DNA of 64,000 nt from Rhizobiales bacterium 62-17 (GTDB taxonomy: Bacteria; Pseudomonadota; Alphaproteobacteria; Rhizobiales; Beijerinckiaceae), in the NCBI GenBank assembly GCA_001898965.1, contig MKVW01000001.1, forward strand, positions 804,317 through 868,316, written 5' to 3'. The notes beneath the pieces were generated by a model, which did no database searches, had not been told where the DNA came from, and saw only the letters and a program-made list of their open reading frames with translations. The position numbers and the translations under genes are program-made. This document shows positions 35,724 through 44,526 of the stretch, one piece after another (position 1 is the first letter of the stretch; each line of letters begins with the position of its first letter).

Positions 35724-37835
35724 TCACCGCGCCAGCGGATCGGGGCGGAGTTGGAAATGCGCGGCCAGGGGGCGTGAGCCCTTGCCGCCTTCGATCAGCC
35801 AGGGCGTGCGATCGCCATTGGCGGCCCAGAGGCCACGGCCTTTCCAACCGGCTTTCGGATCGTCGATGCGTCCATCGAATCCCTTTGCATAGAAGCCGAG
35901 CGGGTAGGGCACGCGCAGCGTGATCCACGTCTCGTCTTTCAAGGCGAGGATGCCGTCGTTGAGATTGCCCGTCGACATCGGCACGTCTTCGCCGAGACCG
36001 AAGGTGTTGTGCTGATCGACCCAGGAATAATAGCTCGACTCGGCGCTGTTGCGGCCAATGCCCTCGAAGCCGGGGCCTGGATATTGATAAAGGGTCCAGC
36101 CTTCGGGGCAATGATTGCCGGTCGCGTTGGGGCCGTTCAGCGGCGCTTTGCATTTGCTGCGGTCGAAGGCGCCGAGATGGCCGCTGGCCAGCGACACCCA
36201 GACGACGCCTTTCTTGTCGATGTCGCCGCCGCGCGCGCCAAAGCCGGGTGCCGGCACGTTGTAGATTTCCGCCAGCGTCATGTTCGGGTCGGAACCCGGA
36301 TTGAGACGCACGATGGCGCCAGGATAGGCGCGATAGGTGCCCCACACCGAACCGTCGGTGACATTGGGCATCACCGCATAGAAGCCGGCAACGATGCGCT
36401 TGTCCTTGGTCGGATCGACCGGCTGGTTCGGCTCGACATAATCGTCGCGTTTGCCGTTGCCGTTGGTGTCGAGGATGAGCGGCGTCCAGCCCTGCGACTT
36501 CACCTGATCGCCAGTCTCATCCAACATCTTGGTGTTGATCCAACCCACCACCGGCCCGCCGCCCGACGTCCACAACGTATTGTTGGCGTCATAGCCGAAT
36601 TGCAGGTGGTGCGTGCCGAAGCAGGTGGCGATGGCTTTGTATTCCTGCGTCTTCGGATCGAACATGGTGACGCGGCGATTGCTGCGTTCGAGCGGGAAGA
36701 TTTTCGCCGACGGATGATCCGAGCCCTTCTTGCAGAAATCCGGATTGTCCGGTCCTTGTCCCGTCGCTGACAGCCACAACCGGCCTTTCTCGTCGAACAT
36801 GCTGTTGTGGTTGTTGGCCTTAGTGTTCCATATCTTTTCCATGCCCCAATAATGCGAGGCTTGCAGCGGCTCCCTCATCGCCGCGTGTCCTGGTCCAAGG
36901 GCTTCCGGCGTGCCGGGTGCCGTCGTCAGGCGGAAGGAGGTCGCCGTATTGCGCACCGGATCCATGATGGGCATGTCGTCGGAACTATATTCCGGCGAGC
37001 CGTAGAGCGGGCCATAGGCATTGACGGTCGGGTTGCGGCGGTCGCTGGCGATCAGATCGTGCAGATATTGTTTCTCGTTCATCCAGTCGCGCAGGGTGAC
37101 GACGATATTGCGCTCGACGCCTTGCGGTCGCGGCGGCTGCGTCGCTGGCAATTCACCCTTCGCGACACGGTCGGTCCAGTCGCCGAAATATTTCAAGGGT
37201 GCGCCGCCCAATTCGCCTGCGATGATGTTGACCATCAACTCGCCAGCCTGGCCCGATTGAATGCGGCGCATCCAGCCATCGGCGCCCGTACCGAACTCTG
37301 TCGGGATCGTCCGCGTCGACAATTGTCCGAGCTGATGGCAGCCGATGCAGCCGTTGTTCTTGATGCCATTGAGCCACTGGCCCATCGAGACGCCGGCGGG
37401 AATATCTTCCGATTTGCCATTGAACGCGTCGGCCGGCGGCAGACGCATCATCGTGTACCAATAGATCGCCGGATAATATTGCGCCGCCGCTTGCGGCGTC
37501 GGGGCGATCACCGCGGTATGATTTATGGTCTGACCAGGTGCCGACCGAACTTTATTGGAATCGACGAGGCCATAGCCGCGCACCCAAACATCGTAACTGG
37601 CCTGCGGCAGATCGGGCACGAGATAACGGCCCTGATTGTCGGTGACGACGATACGTATGAAACGGATCGGCAGATCGCGCGTTTCGGCGATCACCCAAAC
37701 ACCCGCTTCAGGACCTTTGGGTCCTGTTACTGTACCGCCAATGTCGGTGGGGCCGATTTCTACCTGGGCTAAGGCAAAGGACGAACCCATGGCGATCGTG
37801 GCAAGTGCCAGCATCAGGGAACGCAAAGCGTGCAT
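35724..37835 (-). CDS. Exported c-haem protein with carboxypeptidase-regulatory-like and beta-propeller domains
   Basis: A 703-residue periplasmic protein. It has a signal peptide (1-23, ending ALAQ), a carboxypeptidase-regulatory-like beta-sandwich (about 28-110, GGTVTGPKGPEAGVWVIAE), one c-type haem site CIGCH (163-167), and a long C-terminal part with repeated blade-like segments (HNSMFDEKGRLWLS, QFGYDANNTLWTSGG, GARGGDIDKKGVVWVSLASG) as in Vgb/YncE-like propellers. A DTNGNGKRDDYVEPN segment resembles a calcium loop. The ATG at 37835 follows GGGAGG. It stands alone, convergent with ridA. Electron transfer coupled to a propeller active site is plausible; the substrate is unknown. Confidence 0.82.
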   Translation of the reverse strand: MHALRSLMLALATIAMGSSFALAQVEIGPTDIGGTVTGPKGPEAGVWVIAETRDLPIRFIRIVVTDNQGRYLVPDLPQASYDVWVRGYGLVDSNKVRSAPGQTINHTAVIAPTPQAAAQYYPAIYWYTMMRLPPADAFNGKSEDIPAGVSMGQWLNGIKNNGCIGCHQLGQLSTRTIPTEFGTGADGWMRRIQSGQAGELMVNIIAGELGGAPLKYFGDWTDRVAKGELPATQPPRPQGVERNIVVTLRDWMNEKQYLHDLIASDRRNPTVNAYGPLYGSPEYSSDDMPIMDPVRNTATSFRLTTAPGTPEALGPGHAAMREPLQASHYWGMEKIWNTKANNHNSMFDEKGRLWLSATGQGPDNPDFCKKGSDHPSAKIFPLERSNRRVTMFDPKTQEYKAIATCFGTHHLQFGYDANNTLWTSGGGPVVGWINTKMLDETGDQVKSQGWTPLILDTNGNGKRDDYVEPNQPVDPTKDKRIVAGFYAVMPNVTDGSVWGTYRAYPGAIVRLNPGSDPNMTLAEIYNVPAPGFGARGGDIDKKGVVWVSLASGHLGAFDRSKCKAPLNGPNATGNHCPEGWTLYQYPGPGFEGIGRNSAESSYYSWVDQHNTFGLGEDVPMSTGNLNDGILALKDETWITLRVPYPLGFYAKGFDGRIDDPKAGWKGRGLWAANGDRTPWLIEGGKGSRPLAAHFQLRPDPLAR

Positions 37836-37900
37836 GCGAATCCTCCCGCGTGTGAGCAATCACGGGCCGGTCTGCTGCCGGTCTTCTCGAGTTAGTCTGG

Positions 37901-37919
37901 CGGTCGGCGGGGCCGACCG
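37901..37919 (-). terminator. Stem-loop directly after alr
   Basis: CGGTCGGC (37901-37908) and GCCGACCG (37912-37919) pair perfectly around three G residues, beginning at the first base after the alr stop codon. No T run follows on the minus strand, so it may be a processing or pausing hairpin instead of a full rho-independent terminator. Confidence 0.45.
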
Positions 37920-39092
37920 TCAAGAGGCGGGCTTGGAGGCCTGGCTCACATAAACGCGATGATAGCGTCGCCCGAGCGATGTCAGAATTTCATAGCCGAT
38001 GGTCTTTGATCTCGAAGCAAGATCATCGACCGTGATGACATCGTTCAGGAGTTCCACTTCCGCGCCGGGCGCCAGCGCGGCATCGGTCACGTCGGTGACA
38101 TCGATGACGATGATGTCCATCGAGACGCGACCGGCAAAGGGACAGCGCGTGCCCAGCACGATGGCTTCGCCGCCCGGTTGCGCTTCCGTTGCCATCGCAT
38201 TGCGCGGAATGCCGTCCGCATAGCCAACGCCGATCACGGCAAGGCGCGAGCGGCGTTTTGCCGTCCATTGCGCGTTATAGCCGACGGTCTCTCCCGCCTC
38301 GACCTCACGCAATTGCAGGATTGGTGCGGTCAGGCGCACGACCGGCCGCATCGGATTGGGCTGGTCGGAGAAGGGGTTGCCGCCGTAAAGCGCATAGCCC
38401 GGTCGCACCAGATCGAAGAACGGTTGTTGCGGCAGAAAGATTCCCGACGAATTGGCCATGCTGCGGGCGATGCCGGGCAGGCGCGCGGTCGCCCGCTCAA
38501 ACCGTTCGATCTGCCGTTCGTTCAACGGATCGTCGCGATATTCCGACGAGACGAAATGGGTCATCAGCAGGGAAGGCGATACCTCGCGGATGGTCTCCGC
38601 CAGGGTTTCGGCCTGGATCACGCCAAGGCCGAAGCGGTTCATGCCGGTGTCGATCTGCACGGCGCAGCTCGGGCGCGCGCCATGCCGCGGGCGATAGTTC
38701 GTCCACGACCGTAGTTGTTCCGGCGAGACAAGGACGGGCCGGATATCGCCATGGGCGAGCGCCGCCAGCGTATCGGCGTGATCGATGAGACCGTTGAGGA
38801 GATAGATCGCCGGCGCCGCGCCAACCGCCTCGCGCACGCGCAGAGCTTCGCTGAGATGGGCAACGAAGAAGGTGTGACAGCCGGCGGCGGCCAGAGCTTG
38901 CGCGGCCGGTGTGATGCCCGTGCCGTAAGCATCGGCCTTGATGACGGCGGCGCAGGCGGCCGGGGCGGCGCGGGCCGCGAGCAAGCGCCAATTGGCGACC
39001 AAAGCATCGAGATCGACATGCAAGGTCGCCAGCGCCTGCGGCGCGGGAATCGATTGGGTCAATGGAGGCAAGCGGGTCATCGCCGCAGCCAT
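37920..39092 (-). CDS. alr: Alanine racemase
   Basis: A 390-residue PLP enzyme that makes D-alanine for peptidoglycan. The PLP lysine is Lys52 in AVIKADAYGTG and the opposing catalytic Tyr lies in GYNAQW. GRVSMD is also present. The ATG at 39092 lies one base after the dnaB stop codon, which suggests translational coupling; the internal ATG at 39080 is possible. In many alphaproteobacteria radA follows alr, but here an accessory block begins after this gene. Confidence 0.94.
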   Translation of the reverse strand: MAAAMTRLPPLTQSIPAPQALATLHVDLDALVANWRLLAARAAPAACAAVIKADAYGTGITPAAQALAAAGCHTFFVAHLSEALRVREAVGAAPAIYLLNGLIDHADTLAALAHGDIRPVLVSPEQLRSWTNYRPRHGARPSCAVQIDTGMNRFGLGVIQAETLAETIREVSPSLLMTHFVSSEYRDDPLNERQIERFERATARLPGIARSMANSSGIFLPQQPFFDLVRPGYALYGGNPFSDQPNPMRPVVRLTAPILQLREVEAGETVGYNAQWTAKRRSRLAVIGVGYADGIPRNAMATEAQPGGEAIVLGTRCPFAGRVSMDIIVIDVTDVTDAALAPGAEVELLNDVITVDDLASRSKTIGYEILTSLGRRYHRVYVSQASKPAS

Positions 39093-39093
39093 A

Positions 39094-40596
39094 TCACATC
39101 TGGGTGGGAAGAGAATCGTCGCGGGCGAGATTGCCGAAGCGCGTCAGCTCGGCCTCGAAGGAGAGTTCGACCGTGCCCGTGGGGCCGTGACGCTGCTTGC
39201 CGATGATCACTTCGGCTTTGCCATGCGCCCGTTCCATCTCGGCCATCCAATTGATGTGCTCTTCGGTGCCGGCGCGCGGCTCGCGGTTCTTGAGATAATA
39301 TTCCTCGCGATAGACGAAGATGACGACGTCGGCGTCCTGTTCGATGGAGCCGGATTCACGCAAGTCCGAAAGCTGCGGCCGCTTGTCGTCACGGTTTTCG
39401 ACCTGACGTGAGAGCTGCGACAGCGCGATGATCGGAACCGCCAGTTCCTTGGCTAGTGCTTTCAGGCCGGTGGTGATTTCGGTGAGTTCCTGCACGCGGT
39501 TGCTGCTGCTCGACTTCGAGCCCGACAACAATTGCAGGTAGTCGACGATCAGAAGATCGAGACCCTTTTGACGCTTCAAGCGACGTGCGCGCGCGGTGAG
39601 CTGGGCGATGGAGATGCCGCCGGTCTGGTCGATGTAGAAGGGCACCGTCTGCATTTCGCGCGCCGCTTCCGAAATGCGATGGAATTCATGATCTTGAATG
39701 TCGCCACGGCGGATCTTGTATGAGGCCACGCCCGATTGTTCGGCGATGATACGGGTGGCGAGCTGTTCCGACGACATTTCGAGAGAGAAGAAGCCGACGA
39801 TGCCGCCGTTGCGGGGCACGTGCGAGCCGTCGGGCTTCACGTCATATTCATAGGCCTTCGCCACGTTGAAGGCGATGTTGGTGGCAAGCGAGGTCTTGCC
39901 CATGGCCGGACGACCGGCGAGGACGATCAAGTCGGACGATTGCAAGCCGCCCATCTTCTGATCGAGATCGATGAGGCCGGTCGAGATGCCCGACAATTTG
40001 CCGTCGCGCTCATAGGCCTTGGCGGCGACGTCGATGGCTTGCGTCAGCGCATCGGAAAATTTCTGGAAGCCGCCGTCATAGCGGCCTTGTTCGGCGATTT
40101 CGTAGAGACGTCGCTCGGCTTCTTCGATCTGCGTGCGCGGCGATGCATCGACGGGCGAGTCATAGGCAACGTTGACGATGTCCTCGCCGATATTGATCAG
40201 ATTGCGACGGATCGCCAGATCGTAGATCGTGCGGCCATAGTCCTCGGCATTGATGATGGTCGTCGCTTCGGCGGCAAGACGCGCGAGATATTGCGGCACG
40301 GTGAGGCCGCCGAGATCGTGATCGCCAAGAAAGGTTTTCAGCGTGACGGGCGAGGCGAGCTTGCCGGCGCGAATGAGCTGCGCCGAGACTTCGAACACGC
40401 GGCGATGCAACTCTTCGGAAAAATGTTCGGCGCGGAGAAAATCCGATACCCGATCGAAGGCATCGTTGTTGACCAGAATGGCACCCAGAAGGGCCTGCTC
40501 GGCCTCCACGTTGTGCGGAGCGGTGCGGAAGTTCCCTGTATCTGCTTGGTCCGTCGACGCATCGAAGCGGACCGCCAATTGACCGACGGCAGCCAT
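39094..40596 (-). CDS. dnaB: Replicative DNA helicase
   Basis: A 500-residue hexameric helicase that unwinds the chromosome ahead of the replisome. The N-terminal domain begins APHNVEAEQALLGAIL. The RecA-like domain has Walker A AGRPAMGKTS (near 227-236), Walker B LLIVDYLQLL and the arginine-finger region KQRHGPTGT. A short loop with YDVKPDGSHV inside the ATPase domain resembles the alphaproteobacterial form. No intein is present. AGGA precedes the ATG. Its promoter should lie in 40597-40806. Confidence 0.96.
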   Translation of the reverse strand: MAAVGQLAVRFDASTDQADTGNFRTAPHNVEAEQALLGAILVNNDAFDRVSDFLRAEHFSEELHRRVFEVSAQLIRAGKLASPVTLKTFLGDHDLGGLTVPQYLARLAAEATTIINAEDYGRTIYDLAIRRNLINIGEDIVNVAYDSPVDASPRTQIEEAERRLYEIAEQGRYDGGFQKFSDALTQAIDVAAKAYERDGKLSGISTGLIDLDQKMGGLQSSDLIVLAGRPAMGKTSLATNIAFNVAKAYEYDVKPDGSHVPRNGGIVGFFSLEMSSEQLATRIIAEQSGVASYKIRRGDIQDHEFHRISEAAREMQTVPFYIDQTGGISIAQLTARARRLKRQKGLDLLIVDYLQLLSGSKSSSSNRVQELTEITTGLKALAKELAVPIIALSQLSRQVENRDDKRPQLSDLRESGSIEQDADVVIFVYREEYYLKNREPRAGTEEHINWMAEMERAHGKAEVIIGKQRHGPTGTVELSFEAELTRFGNLARDDSLPTQM

Positions 40597-40806
40597 TCAT
40601 TCCTGCAATTTGAAAGAGACGCCACGCACCGGCGCGACGATCTAAAGCGCCGTTCTGCCGATAGCATTAGGAGTGACACAAATACGGCAGGGGCGCGAGA
40701 GCAAGCATAAATGATTCCCTGCCGTCTGGCTGCAGTGCCCGATTCTCACAGGAGAAAAATATAAGCGGAGCGTGTCCTTGACTCTCGTTCAGATGGGTCC
40801 TCAACG

Positions 40807-40835
40807 CAAAACGCCCGCGCCGAAGCGCGGGCGTT
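40807..40835 (-). terminator. Rho-independent terminator of the rpsF-rpsR-rplI operon
   Basis: AACGCCCGCGC (40810-40820) and GCGCGGGCGTT (40825-40835) form a perfect 11-bp stem with a CGAA loop. The minus strand continues as TTTTGCG. It starts 22 bases past the rplI stop codon. Confidence 0.88.
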
Positions 40836-40856
40836 GTCTTTGAAATGAATCGAATA

Positions 40857-41420
40857 TTAGGCGTCGTCGCCGCCAGCTTCGGCCAACGCGGCGCCAACTT
40901 CGAGGCCCAGCGATTCCATGCTGGTTTCTTCGCGGGTGACGAGTTCCTCGCCACGGGCCTGACGCTCGGCTTCTTCCGGCGAACGGGCGACGTTCAAGGT
41001 GATCGAAGCTTCGACTTCCGGATGCAGATGAACCGGCACGGCATGCAGGCCGATCGCCTTGATCGGGGTCGTCAGCACGACCTGGTTGCGGTTGAGGCTG
41101 ATGCCATCGGCGGTGACCACTTCGGCCACGTCGCGCGTGGCGACCGAGCCGTAGAGCTGGCCGGTTTCGCCCGCCTGACGGATGATGACGAAGGTCTTGC
41201 CGTCGAGCTTTTCCTTGATCTTCTCGGCTTCGCTCTTCTGTTCGAGGTTACGGGCCTCGAGCTGAGCGCGCTGCGATTCAAAGCGCTTCTTGTTGGCTTC
41301 CGTGGCGCGCAGGGCCTTGCCGCGCGGCAGCAGGAAGTTGCGGGCATAGCCGTCCTTGACGCGAACCTGCTCGCCCATCTGGCCGAGCTTTGCGATACGT
41401 TCCAGCAGAATGACTTCCAT
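40857..41420 (-). CDS. rplI: 50S ribosomal protein L9
   Basis: A 187-residue bL9. The N-terminal rRNA-binding domain starts [36 protein letters not shown], a family hallmark. The long connecting helix (about 42-75) and the C-terminal domain follow. A Glu/Ala-rich tail of some 35 residues after the core is longer than in E. coli L9 (149 residues) and is common in alphaproteobacteria. It closes the rpsF-rpsR-DUF2232-rplI operon. Confidence 0.97.
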   Translation of the reverse strand: MEVILLERIAKLGQMGEQVRVKDGYARNFLLPRGKALRATEANKKRFESQRAQLEARNLEQKSEAEKIKEKLDGKTFVIIRQAGETGQLYGSVATRDVAEVVTADGISLNRNQVVLTTPIKAIGLHAVPVHLHPEVEASITLNVARSPEEAERQARGEELVTREETSMESLGLEVGAALAEAGGDDA

Positions 41421-41441
41421 AATCGATACTCCTTCGTGATG

Positions 41442-42428
41442 TCAGGCGCCGGGGGCCGGCGAAATGGTGCTTCGGTTTCTGATGCTCATGAGCATGTCAA
41501 CAAGCCCGACCACCGCGAGAAGCGGAAGCGGCAGCGGGAAGAGGATGAAAAGCGAAACGTAGAGCAGGGTGAGCATCATCGTGCGCACCCGCGACGGCCG
41601 CGAGGCATAATGCAGGGACGCCAGTCCCTGCAGCACCAGCGCCATGCCAAGCGCCGCCAGGATGACGTAACCCGTCACGCGCAGAAAGCCTTCCGGCAGG
41701 ATCAGCACGGCGCCGGCCACCAGGGCCAGCAGCGTCGTGCGCGGCATCACCAGATGTTCCGGCAGGTCGAGCCAGGGGCGGCCCAGTCGTTCCGAGACAC
41801 GGGCAATGCGCCCGGCGAGCCAGAGATTGAGTGCCGTCGTCACCACGGTCCAGCCCGCGAAGATTGGCGCCATGGCGAGAACGAAGATGCGCGCCAATCC
41901 GTCGACATCGAGCCCGGCGGGAACGGTGGTCGTGCCGCCGCGGCTGAACAGCGCTTCGATCAACGGCCGCATGCGCCGCGTCGCTTCCTCGAGAAAGGCG
42001 TCGTAGGAACCGAAGCGATACCAGGCCATCAAAATGCCGGCGATCGCCATGGCGGCGGCAAGAGCGGTGATCCAGGCCAGGAGCTGGCCGAGCGGATACC
42101 AGACGAGCCCATCGGGGCCAGCGCCGGTTTCACCCGTGGCGGCCGGCCGGGCGAGCCAGGCCAGGCGCGTCAGCCACCAGGCGGGCAGGGCGGAGGTGAG
42201 AGCGAACGTGGCGGCGAAGATTTCGTCCAGCGCCAGGAGCAGCGCGGCGCTACCGGCAATGGCGGCGCCAAAAGCGACGGCGGGGCTGAAGGACAGGCCG
42301 GCGATCATGATCGGCAGCGCGGCAAAGATCGCCAGGATCATGGCCAAAGCCGTGCCTTTTACCGGAATGTAAAAGAGCAGAGCGGCTGCGAAGCCGGCGC
42401 CGATGGCTATGGCAATACGAGAAATCAT
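41442..42428 (-). CDS. DUF2232 membrane protein
   Basis: A 328-residue inner-membrane protein with about eight hydrophobic helices. Its place between rpsR and rplI, and the general pattern of paired helices, match the DUF2232 (YybS-like) family found there in alphaproteobacteria. The function is unknown. A central soluble loop (SYDAFLEEATRRMRPLIEALFSRGG) separates two membrane halves. Confidence 0.82.
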   Translation of the reverse strand: MISRIAIAIGAGFAAALLFYIPVKGTALAMILAIFAALPIMIAGLSFSPAVAFGAAIAGSAALLLALDEIFAATFALTSALPAWWLTRLAWLARPAATGETGAGPDGLVWYPLGQLLAWITALAAAMAIAGILMAWYRFGSYDAFLEEATRRMRPLIEALFSRGGTTTVPAGLDVDGLARIFVLAMAPIFAGWTVVTTALNLWLAGRIARVSERLGRPWLDLPEHLVMPRTTLLALVAGAVLILPEGFLRVTGYVILAALGMALVLQGLASLHYASRPSRVRTMMLTLLYVSLFILFPLPLPLLAVVGLVDMLMSIRNRSTISPAPGA

Positions 42429-42529
42429 TGATTGCGCTGTCCCGCGTCCTTTGAGCGGTTAGGGCGCAATCGGTTGTCCGTCGCGCCCAACTGGCGGCCG
42501 CAGGTTGTGACCGGCGGCCGCTGGGTTTC

Positions 42530-42766
42530 TTACTTGATCACGTAGGGCAGCAGGCCGAGGAAGCGGGCGCGCTTGATGGCCTGGGCCAGTTCACGCTGCT
42601 TCTTGGCCGATACGGCCGTGATGCGCGACGGGACGATCTTGCCACGCTCGGAAATGTAGCGCGACAGCAGACGGGTGTCCTTGTAGTCGATCTTCGGCGC
42701 GTTCGGGCCCGAGAACGGGCAGGTCTTGCGACGACGGAAGAACGGACGGCGGGGTGCGGTGGCCAT
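42530..42766 (-). CDS. rpsR: 30S ribosomal protein S18
   Basis: A 78-residue bS18 with the typical [15 protein letters not shown] start, IDYKD and the C-terminal [21 protein letters not shown]. The start codon overlaps the rpsF stop codon by one base (TAATG at 42766), so it is translated by coupling to S6, its ribosomal partner. Confidence 0.98.
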   Translation of the reverse strand: MATAPRRPFFRRRKTCPFSGPNAPKIDYKDTRLLSRYISERGKIVPSRITAVSAKKQRELAQAIKRARFLGLLPYVIK

Positions 42767-43191
42767 TAGAAAGAGGCTCCTTCGCTAGAGGCTTCGTCGC
42801 GCGGGCGGCGGGGCGGACGGTCGGGACGCGGACCACGGCGATCGCCGCGATCGTCACGATCGCTGTCCTCGCGCTTGCGCATCATCGCCGACGGACCTTC
42901 CTCGAGCTCTTCGACGCGAATGGTCATGAAGCGCAGGATGTCTTCGTTGATGGTCATCTGACGCTCCATCTCGGCGATGGCCGAAGCCGGCGCGTCGAGG
43001 TTCAAGAGCGTGAAATGCGCCTTGCGGTTCTTCTTGATGCGGTAGGTCAGGGACTTGACGCCCCAATATTCGACCTTGCCGACGGTGCCGCCAGCGGTGG
43101 TGATGATCGACTTGAATTGCTCGGTGAACCCTTCGACCTGTTGGGCCGTCACGTCCTGCCGGGCAAGGAAAATGTGCTCGTACAGAGCCAT
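42766..43191 (-). CDS. rpsF: 30S ribosomal protein S6
   Basis: A 141-residue bS6. [20 protein letters not shown] starts the fold and the conserved [27 protein letters not shown] follows. The C-terminal 40 residues are Arg/Asp/Pro-rich and disordered, longer than in E. coli. The ATG at 43191 with AAAGG upstream is certain; the open frame before it is leader. The leader 43192-43417 may contain the promoter and an autoregulatory S6:S18 site, which I could not identify. Confidence 0.97.
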   Translation of the reverse strand: MALYEHIFLARQDVTAQQVEGFTEQFKSIITTAGGTVGKVEYWGVKSLTYRIKKNRKAHFTLLNLDAPASAIAEMERQMTINEDILRFMTIRVEELEEGPSAMMRKREDSDRDDRGDRRGPRPDRPPRRPRDEASSEGASF

Positions 43192-43417
43192 CTGATTGCC
43201 TTTCTCTTGTCTACTCGCAATTTCCGGCGCGGAGCCCTTCGAGCCCGGAGAAAGGCCCGACGGAACGCAATCGAAGGCGGAGACACGGGAAGACGGAGGG
43301 AAATCCCCCTGCTGCGGATGCAGCCTTCCGTTCAGCCCCCGGCCGGAAGCTTTGCGAGCCGGCTTTCTACACGGATTTGCCACCGATGCAAGCCGGATAC
43401 GGGGCAAAACAGCCCGA

Positions 43418-43879
43418 TTAAGCCGAAATTTCCGGCGTCTCGGCGTCTGGCGCCAGGGTGCGCAAGGTGTCCATCAGCGCCTCAAAACGGGCAGCGCCGA
43501 GCCGTTCACGCTGGGCGGCATCGATTTCGCGTTTCACCTCATTGGCGGCATGGGCGGCAGCGACGCCTTTGGGCGTGAGAGTGATGATGCGGCCGCGATT
43601 GTCGGCGGGATCGGGCCGGCGGGTGACGATGTCCTCGGCCGCCAATTCATCGATGATCTGCTGAACCGCCTGTTTTGTCAGGCCCAAACGATGCACGAGG
43701 GCGCTTTGACGGATGCCCGCGTCGCCAATCTGGGCGATCAGCGAAGCGCGCCCTTCCGTATACCAGGCAAGGCCGCGCGCGTTCATGCGGCCGTCGAATT
43801 CGGCTTTCCATAGGCGCGCCGCTCGCCAGAGACGCCAGCCGAGATGATCGATCAATTCAGGGAGTTTTTCGTCAACCAT
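43418..43879 (-). CDS. MarR-family transcriptional regulator
   Basis: A 153-residue regulator with a winged helix at about 45-110: [50 protein letters not shown], where DPADNRGR is the wing. It is divergent from a small cupin gene, and inverted repeats lie immediately before its start codon (43880-43922). The ATG at 43879 lacks a Shine-Dalgarno sequence, so the transcript may be leaderless. It probably controls itself and the cupin gene; the ligand is unknown. Confidence 0.88.
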   Translation of the reverse strand: MVDEKLPELIDHLGWRLWRAARLWKAEFDGRMNARGLAWYTEGRASLIAQIGDAGIRQSALVHRLGLTKQAVQQIIDELAAEDIVTRRPDPADNRGRIITLTPKGVAAAHAANEVKREIDAAQRERLGAARFEALMDTLRTLAPDAETPEISA

Positions 43880-43922
43880 CTTGACTAATTCCGTATCGAG
43901 TCCTAATTGGTCAAGGAGCTTG
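43880..43922. promoter_or_regulatory. Inverted half-sites between the MarR and cupin genes
   Basis: CTTGACTAATT (43880-43890) and AATTGGTCAAG (43905-43915) are inverted with 10 of 11 bases matching. The second half-site also pairs, as TCAAG-GAG-CTTGA, with the next half-site at 43919-43923. Three TCAAG/CTTGA units in 44 bases suggest cooperative binding by the MarR protein. Confidence 0.5.
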
Positions 43923-43987
43923 ATTATTTGTCCTGTCTATCCCGAAGCGATCGAGCGGGCAAATCCCAAACCTTCAGGAGCCATGTC

Positions 43988-44362
43988 ATGGGTCTCATCT
44001 CAGCCGAAGCCGCCCCACGTTTTGAAATGCATGGCGCCGAATTCACTGGCCTCGCCGCGCCCAGCCGTGGCGCCCGCGAAACCAGCGTCTGGCGGGTGCG
44101 CATTGCCGCCGGCACGCCGGCGGTCGTTCATCGGCTGACGCGCGAAGAAGTTCTGGTGGCCTTGTCGGGCAGGGCGCAGGTGACGCTCGCCGGCGAGCGA
44201 TTCGATTTTTCCGCTGGTGCGGCGGTGATCGTGCCGCCCGATACAGACTTTGCTTTGGCGAATGAAAGCGCCGAGCCCTTTGAGGCCGTGGCCATCCTGC
44301 CCGTCGGCGGCATGGCGCAAGTTGGGAATGCCACGCCCTTCACGCCACCATGGGCTGTATAG
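43988..44362 (+). CDS. Small cupin protein
   Basis: A 124-residue single-domain cupin, cytosolic. Motif 1 is degenerate, VVHRLTREEVLVALSGRAQVTLAG, with His and Glu kept. Motif 2 is AGAAVIVPPDTDFALANES, where the usual final His is missing, so metal binding is doubtful. AGGAG lies 8 bases before the ATG at 43988. It is divergent from the MarR gene and probably regulated by it. Confidence 0.78.
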   Translation: MGLISAEAAPRFEMHGAEFTGLAAPSRGARETSVWRVRIAAGTPAVVHRLTREEVLVALSGRAQVTLAGERFDFSAGAAVIVPPDTDFALANESAEPFEAVAILPVGGMAQVGNATPFTPPWAV

Positions 44363-44526
44363 CCAGTTGAGACTTCTGACATTCCAGACTGGAATGAAAA
44401 GAATATTTTACATTTATAGGCCTCGCGGCCACCTTTCCGGAAAGACACGGCGGCGGGGTCGAGAACACCCCGCTCAACATTGTCCCGATCATCCCCATGA
44501 GGAGATCGGCAAGCGGAGGGGAAACG

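Noticed and set aside
43192..43417. S6:S18-binding autoregulatory RNA motif in the rpsF leader
   Set aside because: Such a motif is known in many bacteria, but I could not identify its bulged CCG structure convincingly by eye. A covariance-model search would decide.
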